Part shown: positions 1 to 6,206 of the stretch, piece after piece
Layout of the letters: each line of letters opens with the position of its first letter
How positions within the stretch are numbered: the first letter of the stretch is position 1
Source of the DNA: Desulfobacteraceae bacterium
Lineage (GTDB): Bacteria; Desulfobacterota; Desulfobacteria; Desulfobacterales; JAABPS01
DNA length: 10,038 nucleotides
Assembly: GCA_011391835.1 (NCBI GenBank)
Contig: JAABPS010000031.1
Span: 1 to 10,038, forward strand
Reading direction: 5' to 3'
The notes under the pieces: model-generated
What the model saw: only the letters and a program-made list of their open reading frames with translations
Databases searched by the model: none
Told to the model about the DNA's origin: nothing
Made by a program: the position numbers and the translations under genes

Positions 1-149
1 TTTTGAAGGGCCGAGGCAATGGAAGTCGCTTCGAGCAGGCCTATCCATATGGGGATCGACCGGTCATCCTCTTCTGTTTTTAGTATGATAATCGGTGTAT
101 TTGATGCTGTATCTATTGTCAAACCGGCTATGCTCACTTTATGCAGCAT
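1..149 (-). CDS. Bifunctional nuclease family protein (DUF151/BFN), N-terminal part only
   Basis: Only the first 49 codons lie in the window; the gene continues off the left edge. Reading leftward from ATG at 149, the protein starts MLHKVSIAGLTIDTASN, followed by PIIILKTEE, then SIPIWIGLLEATSIASAL. The pattern of a beta-strand start, a 'P-I-I-I-L-K' strand and the 'PIWIG..EA..IA' segment is the N-terminal signature of the DUF151 bifunctional nuclease fold, described in plants and bacteria as having DNase and RNase activity. GGAGAGGAAAG lies just upstream as a strong ribosome binding site. The start overlaps the 3' end of miaB by 11 bases, so translation is probably coupled. Whether this protein acts as a nuclease here cannot be judged from the fragment. 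Confidence 0.85.
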   Translation of the reverse strand, partial: MLHKVSIAGLTIDTASNTPIIILKTEEDDRSIPIWIGLLEATSIASALQ

Positions 150-1575
150 AACTTTCCTCTCCTTTTATTTTGGTTAATGTTAAATCAATTCTATCCAATT
201 TCCCCCACAAGGAATGCGGAAAGGCCTTCTCAATCCGCACACTGGCTATCTGGCCAATCATTGTCCGATAGTTCATAGACGTATCATCACACACAAAATT
301 GACAATCTTGTTCGTGGATGTCCGCCCAGTCAACTGATAATCCGGATCCTTTCTGGCAGGGCTGTTTTTCGTCTCTTTTTTACTGAACCCTTCCACAAGA
401 ACCTCCTGAATGGTCCCTATCAATGCCCTGTTTCTCTTTTTTGTAATACGCCCCTGGAATTCAAGCAGTTCATTTAATCTGTCTTGCTTGATAGTCTCTG
501 AAATTTTATTGGGAAACCCGGATGCTGAAGCATTGGGCCGGTCAGAGTACTGAAAAGCGAATAACCCATCATATTCAATAAGTTGCAGCAGCTCTAATGT
601 TTGTTTAAAATCATTTTCTGTTTCACCTGGAAACCCGACAATAATGTCAGATGTTATTGCAATTTCCGGACAAATGTTTCGAATCTGATTGATTTTTTCT
701 ATATATACTTCTTTTGTGTATCTTCTGTTCATCCTCTTCAGAACATCATTGGATCCGGATTGAACAGGCAGGTGAATATGGTGGCACAATCTATCAAGAT
801 CTGCAAATGATCTCATCAAATCTTCAGTAAGATCCTTTGGGTGAGAGGTGGTGAATCTGATCCGTAGAAGCCCCTCAATGCCATTGATTCGTGAAAGCAG
901 TTCATGAAATGAACACAGGCCTTCTTTCTTCCCATAGCTGTTAACATTCTGGCCCAGAAGAAAAATCTCCTTTACGCCGGATGCCACCAGCATCCTGGCT
1001 TCTTTGACAATAATTTCAGGATCCCTGCTCATCTCCCTTCCTCTGACATACGGGACCATACAATAAGTACAATAATTGTCACACCCTCTCATGATGGTAA
1101 CAAATCGGGAAACTCCTTCAGCAGACTGCATGGGAATGATGGATTTTTCGAACTCCAGCTCTTCAATTTCGCTCGCCATTTCAACATCAACAATGCGGCA
1201 TCTTTTTGATGTTATTTTTTCAATATGCTTTGGCAGACGCTGGATGGCATGTGTGCCGAAAACAAGATCCAGAAACGGAGCCCGTTCCAGAATATTTCTC
1301 CCTTCCTGCTGTGCGATACATCCGCCCACGCCGATAATCATGTCGGGTTTCTTTTCTTTGATCTTTGCAAGCCGCCCAAGAAAACTAAATGCTTTTTGCT
1401 CTGCCTTGGCCCTGATGGTGCACGTATTGACAATGATCAAATCGGCTTTTTCGAACGAAGGAGAAGCTGTGTAGCCCATTGGCTCAAGATGTTGTATCAT
1501 TTGCTCAGAATCATATACGTTCATCTGACAGCCGATGGTATTGATGTATACGTATTTTTTATCAATTGATTGCAT
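139..1575 (-). CDS. miaB: tRNA-2-methylthio-N6-(dimethylallyl)adenosine synthase MiaB
   Basis: MiaB is a radical-SAM methylthiotransferase that turns i6A37 into ms2i6A37 in tRNAs reading UNN codons, using two 4Fe-4S clusters. The 478-residue protein shows the full family layout. An N-terminal UPF0004 domain carries cluster cysteines C16 (IGCQMN), C52 (NTC) and C86 (GGC). A radical-SAM domain has CxxxCxxC at C165, C169 and C172 (MRGCDNYCTYCMVPYVRGRE). A TRAM RNA-binding domain spans about 380-455 (LTGRTSTNKIVNF). The 'MVPYVRGRE' context separates it from RimO and MtaB. The TRAM domain has about ten extra residues near 401-412. The start (MQSIDKKYVYINTIGCQMN) fits homologues, but no good Shine-Dalgarno sequence precedes it; the leader is A-rich. 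It lies 128 bases downstream of the DUF4911 gene and overlaps the DUF151 gene at its 3' end. Confidence 0.97.
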   Translation of the reverse strand: MQSIDKKYVYINTIGCQMNVYDSEQMIQHLEPMGYTASPSFEKADLIIVNTCTIRAKAEQKAFSFLGRLAKIKEKKPDMIIGVGGCIAQQEGRNILERAPFLDLVFGTHAIQRLPKHIEKITSKRCRIVDVEMASEIEELEFEKSIIPMQSAEGVSRFVTIMRGCDNYCTYCMVPYVRGREMSRDPEIIVKEARMLVASGVKEIFLLGQNVNSYGKKEGLCSFHELLSRINGIEGLLRIRFTTSHPKDLTEDLMRSFADLDRLCHHIHLPVQSGSNDVLKRMNRRYTKEVYIEKINQIRNICPEIAITSDIIVGFPGETENDFKQTLELLQLIEYDGLFAFQYSDRPNASASGFPNKISETIKQDRLNELLEFQGRITKKRNRALIGTIQEVLVEGFSKKETKNSPARKDPDYQLTGRTSTNKIVNFVCDDTSMNYRTMIGQIASVRIEKAFPHSLWGKLDRIDLTLTKIKGEESYAA

Positions 1576-1703
1576 GATGTTTTTTTAGTAATTTTCTATC
1601 TATCATAATCATCTATCAATAAAAATCGAGTTATATTTTACCATTCACTTGTTTTGATATACTGCGTCACTGAATAAATCAGCCCTAAATCACTCGGCTG
1701 TCC

Positions 1704-1958
1704 TTATAACTCCAGATCATTGGGCATAAACGATTCAAGAGGAAGCCTTTCCATAACTATCTCCTTTTGAAGATCCTTTAAAATCATACCTGCATCATCT
1801 TCACATCCAGGAGCAATATAAAGCAATATGATGCCTTTTTGAGAATCAATAGTTTTTATAACCGCTACCCCATCATATCCCTCAAATATGAAACGCAGAA
1901 AGCTGATTTCTTTTCTGTCAACACGATATGCCTGCTTTATCGTTTCCACGTGAGTCAA
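1704..1958 (-). CDS. DUF4911-type small protein, function unknown
   Basis: An 84-residue acidic protein with the segments VDRKEISFLRFIFEGYDGVAV, IILLYIAPGCEDDAG and a C-terminal alpha-helical stretch. I recognise it as resembling the DUF4911 family of roughly 80-residue proteins from Desulfobacterota; this comes from memory and was not searched. No catalytic motif is obvious. One cysteine sits in 'APGCE'. The longest reading starts with TTG at 1958; a GTG at 1949 would remove three residues (TTG-ACT-CAC-GTG). Neither has a clear Shine-Dalgarno sequence, so the start is uncertain. It is the first gene of the leftward cluster DUF4911-miaB-DUF151. A weak promoter-like pair (TTTTAA at 2010-2015, TAACAT at 1987-1992, 17 apart) lies upstream. 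The linkage suggests, without proving, a role tied to tRNA modification or the nuclease. Confidence 0.8.
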   Translation of the reverse strand: MTHVETIKQAYRVDRKEISFLRFIFEGYDGVAVIKTIDSQKGIILLYIAPGCEDDAGMILKDLQKEIVMERLPLESFMPNDLEL

Positions 1959-2146
1959 ATGCCAGATTATTTCTTTTTATTTCATAATGTTATCTATCAA
2001 CACAAAATTTTAAAACTTATTATGCAATCTCCATCTGTTCAACAGCGCACTGTTTTTGCCTGAAAATCATCATGTTGGGAATATCTATCATTATCCTATT
2101 CCCCTTTTCAATAAGAATCGCAGCCCCTAATATGGACAAATTCATA

Positions 2147-2175
2147 TTGTTCCATGTTCAATAATACGCTATATG
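2147..2175 (+). promoter_or_regulatory. Candidate sigma70 promoter for recJ
   Basis: TTGTTC (2147-2152), 17 bases, then TATATG (2170-2175). The boxes match the consensus only moderately, but the spacing is ideal. Initiation about seven bases downstream would fall at about 2182, at the recJ ATG (2183). That fits the lack of any Shine-Dalgarno sequence and would give a leaderless mRNA. An alternative with TTGGGA (about 2075-2080) further upstream is also possible. Confidence 0.25.
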
Positions 2176-2182
2176 CGCTGTA

Positions 2183-3910
2183 ATGAAAAAACGCTGGAAC
2201 ATTCGTACACCTGATATCCCAACCATTGAACGCATCTCCAACACGTTAAGATTCAGCAGTATCCTGTCATCGGTTCTGGTCAACCGGGGCATCAACTCCC
2301 CTGAACAGGCTTTGTCGTTTATTCATGTTTCCCTGGAAAACATCCGTTCTCCTTTTGAAATCAAAGATATAGATACAGCAGTGGAACGAATTTACACGGC
2401 AATAGACCATAAGGAAAAAATTTTAATCTTTGGCGACTATGATGCGGATGGAATTACCGCTACAACCATTCTATTTGAATTTTTCACTTACGCAGGAGCA
2501 GATACGAACTATTACATTCCGCACAGAAAGAATGAAGGGTATGGACTTCAGACCCACCATATCACAGAATTTGCAATTCCAAATCAAATAGGCCTGATTA
2601 TCACCGTCGATTGCGGATCAGCCAGCCATGATGCAATTTTAGCCGCACAAAAGGCAGGGATAGATGTCATTGTCATTGACCACCATAATATCTCAAAAAA
2701 CCTGCCAAACGCTTCAGCGGTAGTCAATCCAAAACGGCATGACTGCAACTCCTGTTTTCACGATCTATCCGGTGTCGGCATGGCGTTTTGTGTTCTGATT
2801 TGCCTGCGAAAGCACATGCGGGATATGGATTTTTGGGAAACCATCCCTGAACCGAATCTGAAAAAAGCTTCGGATCTGGTCGCCCTTGGTACCATGGCGG
2901 ATATGGTCCCTTTAACCGGTGAAAATCGAATATTTGTAAAAACAGGACTCGATATGATTCGATATAGCGAGCGCCCTGGTATCATCGCGTTGATCGAAAC
3001 TTCCAAGATCAATCAATCCTCTGTGGCAGAAGAAGACATCGCCTTTAAACTTGCGCCCCGTTTAAACGCTGCTGGAAGAATCGACCATGCAAAGGTTGCC
3101 GTTGAACTCTTAATTGAAAAAGACCCCGGCAAGGCCATGGATATGGCTCAATCTCTGAATAAAATGAATGTCAAAAGACAGCAGATTGAACAAACAATAC
3201 TTGAACATATTGAAACATATTTGAATGAAAATCCCCGGATACTTTGCAGCAACTCGCTGGTTCTGGCAGATGAAAAATGGGATGAAGGTGTTCTGGGTAT
3301 TGTTGCTTCAAAACTCGTGGAAAAATATTTTCGGCCTGTTGTTCTTTTTGCCATCAGAAATGATATAGGAAAAGGCTCGGCCAGGAGTATTCCAGGCTTT
3401 AATTTGTTTGAAGGATTACAGTCATGTGCATCCTGCCTGAATACCTTTGGCGGCCATAACCTGGCTGCAGGGCTAAAAATTGAAACCAGAAAACTTGACC
3501 CATTTAAAAAAGCCTTTGAAGATGTTGTTCGGAACATGACGCAACCTGAAGATTTTGTTCCTTTATTGCAGGTTGATCTGGAAATTGACTTTGATGATAT
3601 TTCAGAATCGTTAATAGATGAAATCGAACAATTAAAACCTTTTGGTTCCGGCAACCCGGAACCGGTGTTTATCTCTCGGCATGTCCATGTGGTATCATCC
3701 AGTATAGTGGGTGAAAACCACAGACGGATGCGTCTGCATCAGAATTCTGGAAAGAAAAACAAGAGCTTTAATGCCATCTGGTTTAATATAGAATCTGGCT
3801 TTGAGTCCATAGACCATTTTGAGAAAATTGCCTTCCAGTTACGGTGGAATCGATGGAATGGCAGTCAATCCATCCAGCTTATTATCATGGATGCCCAGAC
3901 TGGAACATGA
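2183..3910 (+). CDS. recJ: Single-stranded-DNA-specific 5'-3' exonuclease RecJ
   Basis: RecJ degrades single-stranded DNA 5' to 3' with Mn/Mg in RecF-pathway recombination, mismatch repair and fork processing. The 575-residue length matches typical RecJ. Visible motifs of the DHH superfamily: DYDADG (85-90), VDCG (142-145), DHHN (166-169, the name-giving motif), GVGMAF (197-202), GTMADMVPL (about 236-244), LAPRLNAAGRID (290-301), then the DHHA1 motif GGHNLAAG (423-430). The OB-like C-terminal region has LKPFGSGNPEPVF (484-496). All expected acidic and histidine ligands are present. The start MKKRWNIR fits RecJ N-termini; an in-frame stop lies 21 bases upstream (TAA at 2162-2164) with no other usable start between, so ATG 2183 is secure despite no Shine-Dalgarno sequence. 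It is divergent from the DUF4911-miaB cluster. No convincing intrinsic terminator follows. Confidence 0.97.
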   Translation: MKKRWNIRTPDIPTIERISNTLRFSSILSSVLVNRGINSPEQALSFIHVSLENIRSPFEIKDIDTAVERIYTAIDHKEKILIFGDYDADGITATTILFEFFTYAGADTNYYIPHRKNEGYGLQTHHITEFAIPNQIGLIITVDCGSASHDAILAAQKAGIDVIVIDHHNISKNLPNASAVVNPKRHDCNSCFHDLSGVGMAFCVLICLRKHMRDMDFWETIPEPNLKKASDLVALGTMADMVPLTGENRIFVKTGLDMIRYSERPGIIALIETSKINQSSVAEEDIAFKLAPRLNAAGRIDHAKVAVELLIEKDPGKAMDMAQSLNKMNVKRQQIEQTILEHIETYLNENPRILCSNSLVLADEKWDEGVLGIVASKLVEKYFRPVVLFAIRNDIGKGSARSIPGFNLFEGLQSCASCLNTFGGHNLAAGLKIETRKLDPFKKAFEDVVRNMTQPEDFVPLLQVDLEIDFDDISESLIDEIEQLKPFGSGNPEPVFISRHVHVVSSSIVGENHRRMRLHQNSGKKNKSFNAIWFNIESGFESIDHFEKIAFQLRWNRWNGSQSIQLIIMDAQTGT

Positions 3911-4005
3911 ATCCTTGAATTCCGGTGAACAAATACTATCAGCGGATTTTTGATAAAAAATGAGAAAATTGTTCAATAGGTTATCAATTTGGGCAAATAT
4001 TTTCC

Positions 4006-4034
4006 TTGCAATCCTGACAGGTTGCCATTATTAT
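4006..4034 (+). promoter_or_regulatory. Candidate sigma70 promoter for the 4098 gene and the RNase Z-like gene
   Basis: TTGCAA (4006-4011), exactly 17 bases, TATTAT (4029-4034). The -35 box matches 4 of 6 and the -10 box 5 of 6 consensus bases. Predicted initiation near 4041 gives a leader of about 57 bases before the start at 4098. It separates this gene pair from recJ, which ends at 3910. The rest of 3911-4097 shows no gene. Confidence 0.5.
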
Positions 4035-4097
4035 GCCCATCAAAGAAAGAAATCAATCGTATAGAAAGTAGAACTATTTCCAAGAAGGACAATGACC

Positions 4098-4520
4098 ATG
4101 GCAAAAGTATTTAGACCCAGCACCCGGGAATCCAGCATTCTTTCAAAAATAGAATCATCCAAAGAACATGCGCGTAGGCAGTCGATTAACAGCATAAGGG
4201 ATTGCAGCAACTCCCTGTCCAATGCGATCGCAATGAAACTGATCGAAAACAACCTCATTGAAACAACCAATAAAAACTCACTGGAAGAACAGATCAACCA
4301 CTGTCTTGACAGGCTGACACGTGCTGAAGATTTTGATGTGGATTACCAGATCGCCCCGTTGAGAAATCTTGTAAAGCAGCCAAATATCGTGAGTCTGTAT
4401 GTAACAGCCTTTATCGTTGAACAGCTGCTGAATCATAAAGATATTGTCGATATTTTTGGTTCAGATGAAGAAATCTATTCAACCATAAATCACCAAGTAA
4501 AACATTTTATTCCTGGATAA
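4098..4520 (+). CDS. Conserved-looking hypothetical protein, coupled to the RNase Z-like gene
   Basis: I do not recognise this 140-residue protein. The N-terminal 50 residues are rich in Ser, Arg and Lys (FRPSTRESSILSKIESS, EHARRQSINSIRD). The rest is mostly predicted alpha-helical, with an amphipathic stretch NSLEEQINHCLDRLTRAEDF and a hydrophobic helix near NIVSLYVTAFIVEQLLNH that looks too polar at its ends to be a membrane span. There is no signal peptide, cysteine cluster or catalytic motif. Two ATGs are possible, 4092 and 4098. AGAAGG (4083-4088) lies 9 bases before 4098 but only 3 before 4092, so I chose 4098 (MAKVFRPST). Its stop TAA is followed at once by the ATG of the next gene, suggesting translational coupling and a shared function with the hydrolase. 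A sigma70-like promoter lies upstream. Confidence 0.85.
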   Translation: MAKVFRPSTRESSILSKIESSKEHARRQSINSIRDCSNSLSNAIAMKLIENNLIETTNKNSLEEQINHCLDRLTRAEDFDVDYQIAPLRNLVKQPNIVSLYVTAFIVEQLLNHKDIVDIFGSDEEIYSTINHQVKHFIPG

Positions 4521-5552
4521 ATGCGCCCCGCCCTTCATCCAAGGCTTATCAACGGCCCGTTTGATGACCCCGGCCTGTTTATTCCCTTTCTTTTTGAAAA
4601 CCGCGCCGTCATGTTTGACCTGGGAGATATCCATTCCATCTCCACCAAAGACATTCTTAAAATAAGCCACGCATTTATTACGCATACCCATATGGATCAT
4701 TTTGTGGGCTTTGAACGGCTGCTGCGCCTGTTTCTTGGCCGCGAGAAACATCTCAGTTTATATGGCCCGGAAGGCTTTATCAAAAATGTAGAAGGAAAAC
4801 TCGCCGGATATTCATGGAATCTTGTGAATAATTTCCAGAATCAATTTGTTCTCCATATCACTGAAGTTCGTCCAAAACATCTGCTAACCAGCCAATATAT
4901 CTGTCAGGAAGGTTTTGCCCCATCCGGACAAACACCTGATAAACAGCCGTTTACTGGCGTCTTGCTGGATGAACATGGACTCTCTGTTTCAACGGTGCAG
5001 CTTGATCATGGAATCCCCTGCCTGGGATTTTCCATCAAAGAACGGTTTCATATCAATATCTTAAAAGATAATCTGAAAAGTTTAGGACTGGACGTAGGCC
5101 CATGGATTCGGGATTTTAAACAGGCGCTATATAAAGAAGTAGATCTGGACGCACCCTTTAAAATCGAATACGGAAAGAAAAACCCCAAAAAGAGTCAATT
5201 TGTCCTCGGAGAGCTTAAAGATAAGATTGCGCTCATCACCACAGGTCAAAAGATAACCTACATCGTCGATGTTGCCTACAGCGATGCCAACGCCAAAAAA
5301 ATTGTTGAGTTTGCTAAAGATTCAGACCATCTATTCATCGAGGCCGCGTTTCTTGAAAAACATAAAGAAATCGCCGGACAGAAGCATCATCTTACCGCAC
5401 GGCAGGCAGGCCGCCTGGCAGGAAAAGCCGGCGTAAAACAGCTCACGCCGTTTCATTTCTCGCCGCGATACAGCGATGAGGGATATCTTCTTCAGAAAGA
5501 AGTGATGGAAGCATACGAAGAAACACTAAAACAATATACAAGAGATAGTTGA
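4521..5552 (+). CDS. RNase Z-like metallo-beta-lactamase-fold hydrolase
   Basis: A 343-residue member of the metallo-beta-lactamase superfamily, ElaC/RNase Z-like group (zinc phosphodiesterases; true RNase Z cuts the tRNA 3' trailer). Visible metal-site elements: FDLGD (32-36), the HxHxDH signature in THTHMDH (54-60), LDHGIPCLGF with H163, the acidic segment YIVDVAYSD (247-255), an RNase Z-like helix HLTARQAGRLA (290-300), and FHFSPRY with H312, matching the terminal 'H-x-S-x-R-Y' of RNase Z. It is somewhat longer than typical bacterial RNase Z, mostly from the middle region 110-230, where a canonical exosite would lie, so its substrate may differ. No signal peptide is seen, so it is cytoplasmic. 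ATG 4521 directly follows the stop of the 4098 gene. Its stop (TGA 5550-5552) abuts the stop of the convergent lipoprotein gene. Confidence 0.88.
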   Translation: MRPALHPRLINGPFDDPGLFIPFLFENRAVMFDLGDIHSISTKDILKISHAFITHTHMDHFVGFERLLRLFLGREKHLSLYGPEGFIKNVEGKLAGYSWNLVNNFQNQFVLHITEVRPKHLLTSQYICQEGFAPSGQTPDKQPFTGVLLDEHGLSVSTVQLDHGIPCLGFSIKERFHINILKDNLKSLGLDVGPWIRDFKQALYKEVDLDAPFKIEYGKKNPKKSQFVLGELKDKIALITTGQKITYIVDVAYSDANAKKIVEFAKDSDHLFIEAAFLEKHKEIAGQKHHLTARQAGRLAGKAGVKQLTPFHFSPRYSDEGYLLQKEVMEAYEETLKQYTRDS

Positions 5553-6206
5553 CTACTTGCCCAATATCAAATCAAACCGCTCAAGATCGTTGACCACCTT
5601 CCATTTGCCGCCACCCGCTTCAACCCTCTTTTTCCACTCTTCAACCCGCTTAAAATACTCTCGTGGATCAATATTGTCGCTGCGAAGCTTCGTGACGTTT
5701 AGCGCAATCACATTGCACCCTGTCATTTCCAAAGGAAAATTACGAATGTGGCCTTCGACCAGCTCCTCCTTCAAGTCTGAAAATAGGAGAATATATTTTT
5801 CCCCGGCGCCCGTCTCATTCAAGTATTCTACAGCCTGGATAATCCCGCCGGTAATGTCCGTAAATGCACTTCTGCTTGAAGAGCCAATAAATGCATCAAA
5901 TTCCTTTCGAAACAACAGTTTTTGCCGGGTTGACACAGACGGCCGTGCGGCGAATGTCATCTTCGCAATAATATCTTTCTCTGAAAAACTGGCGCTGTCA
6001 ATTCGGGCGACAGCAAATGAATCTCCGGATTCAAGTGTCCCCAGAAGATAGTTCACAATGGACTGCGCTTTAGTAATCTCGTGCTGATAGGTTCCAGATG
6101 TATCCAGCAGCATGAAAATTGCCTGCGAATGACTTGTGGTATCTAAACATCCAGCTATACCAATGGCTGTAATAAGAATAAAAAGGATCCATGTCTTTTT
6201 CATCAT
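5553..6206 (-). CDS. Predicted lipoprotein with a vWA-like (MIDAS) domain
   Basis: A 217-residue protein beginning MMKKTWILFILITAIGIAGC: a lipoprotein signal with lipobox IAGC, lipidated Cys at 20, followed by Leu, which does not favour inner-membrane retention. The mature part resembles a von Willebrand factor A domain. A hydrophobic strand ends in DTSGT (35-39, the DxSxS/T metal-ion-dependent adhesion motif). It is followed by T116 in AFTDITGG and D144 in YILLFSDL, so all three MIDAS elements are present, with Thr in place of the last Ser. A frame extending upstream to 6266 lies wholly inside the preceding gene and would bury the signal peptide, so ATG 6206 was chosen. It overlaps the preceding TGA (ATGA) and has GGAGAAGG before it. 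vWA domains usually mediate metal-dependent protein contacts; a binding partner function for the membrane protein is inferred. The specific family is not recognised. Confidence 0.85.
   Translation of the reverse strand: MMKKTWILFILITAIGIAGCLDTTSHSQAIFMLLDTSGTYQHEITKAQSIVNYLLGTLESGDSFAVARIDSASFSEKDIIAKMTFAARPSVSTRQKLLFRKEFDAFIGSSSRSAFTDITGGIIQAVEYLNETGAGEKYILLFSDLKEELVEGHIRNFPLEMTGCNVIALNVTKLRSDNIDPREYFKRVEEWKKRVEAGGGKWKVVNDLERFDLILGK

Noticed and set aside
1684..1703. CAGCC/GGCTG stem after the DUF4911 gene as a terminator
   Set aside because: Five-pair stem with no T-run on the leftward strand; miaB is likely co-transcribed.
3148..3654. 168-codon open frame opposite recJ
   Set aside because: It lies wholly antisense to a strongly conserved part of RecJ and its product has no recognisable features; the same holds for other antisense frames inside miaB, the hydrolase, the aminotransferase and manC.
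3937..3960. Hairpin TATCA/TGATA after recJ as a terminator
   Set aside because: Only five AT-rich pairs and followed by A rather than T on the rightward strand; too weak to call.
3989..4010. Sigma54-like TTGGGC...CTTGCA upstream of the 4098 gene
   Set aside because: The GG and GC elements are 14 bases apart rather than the required 10, so it cannot be a -24/-12 promoter.
4033..4071. 12-codon ORF ahead of the 4098 gene
   Set aside because: Its ATG overlaps the predicted -10 box, so it would precede the transcription start, and it has no ribosome binding site.
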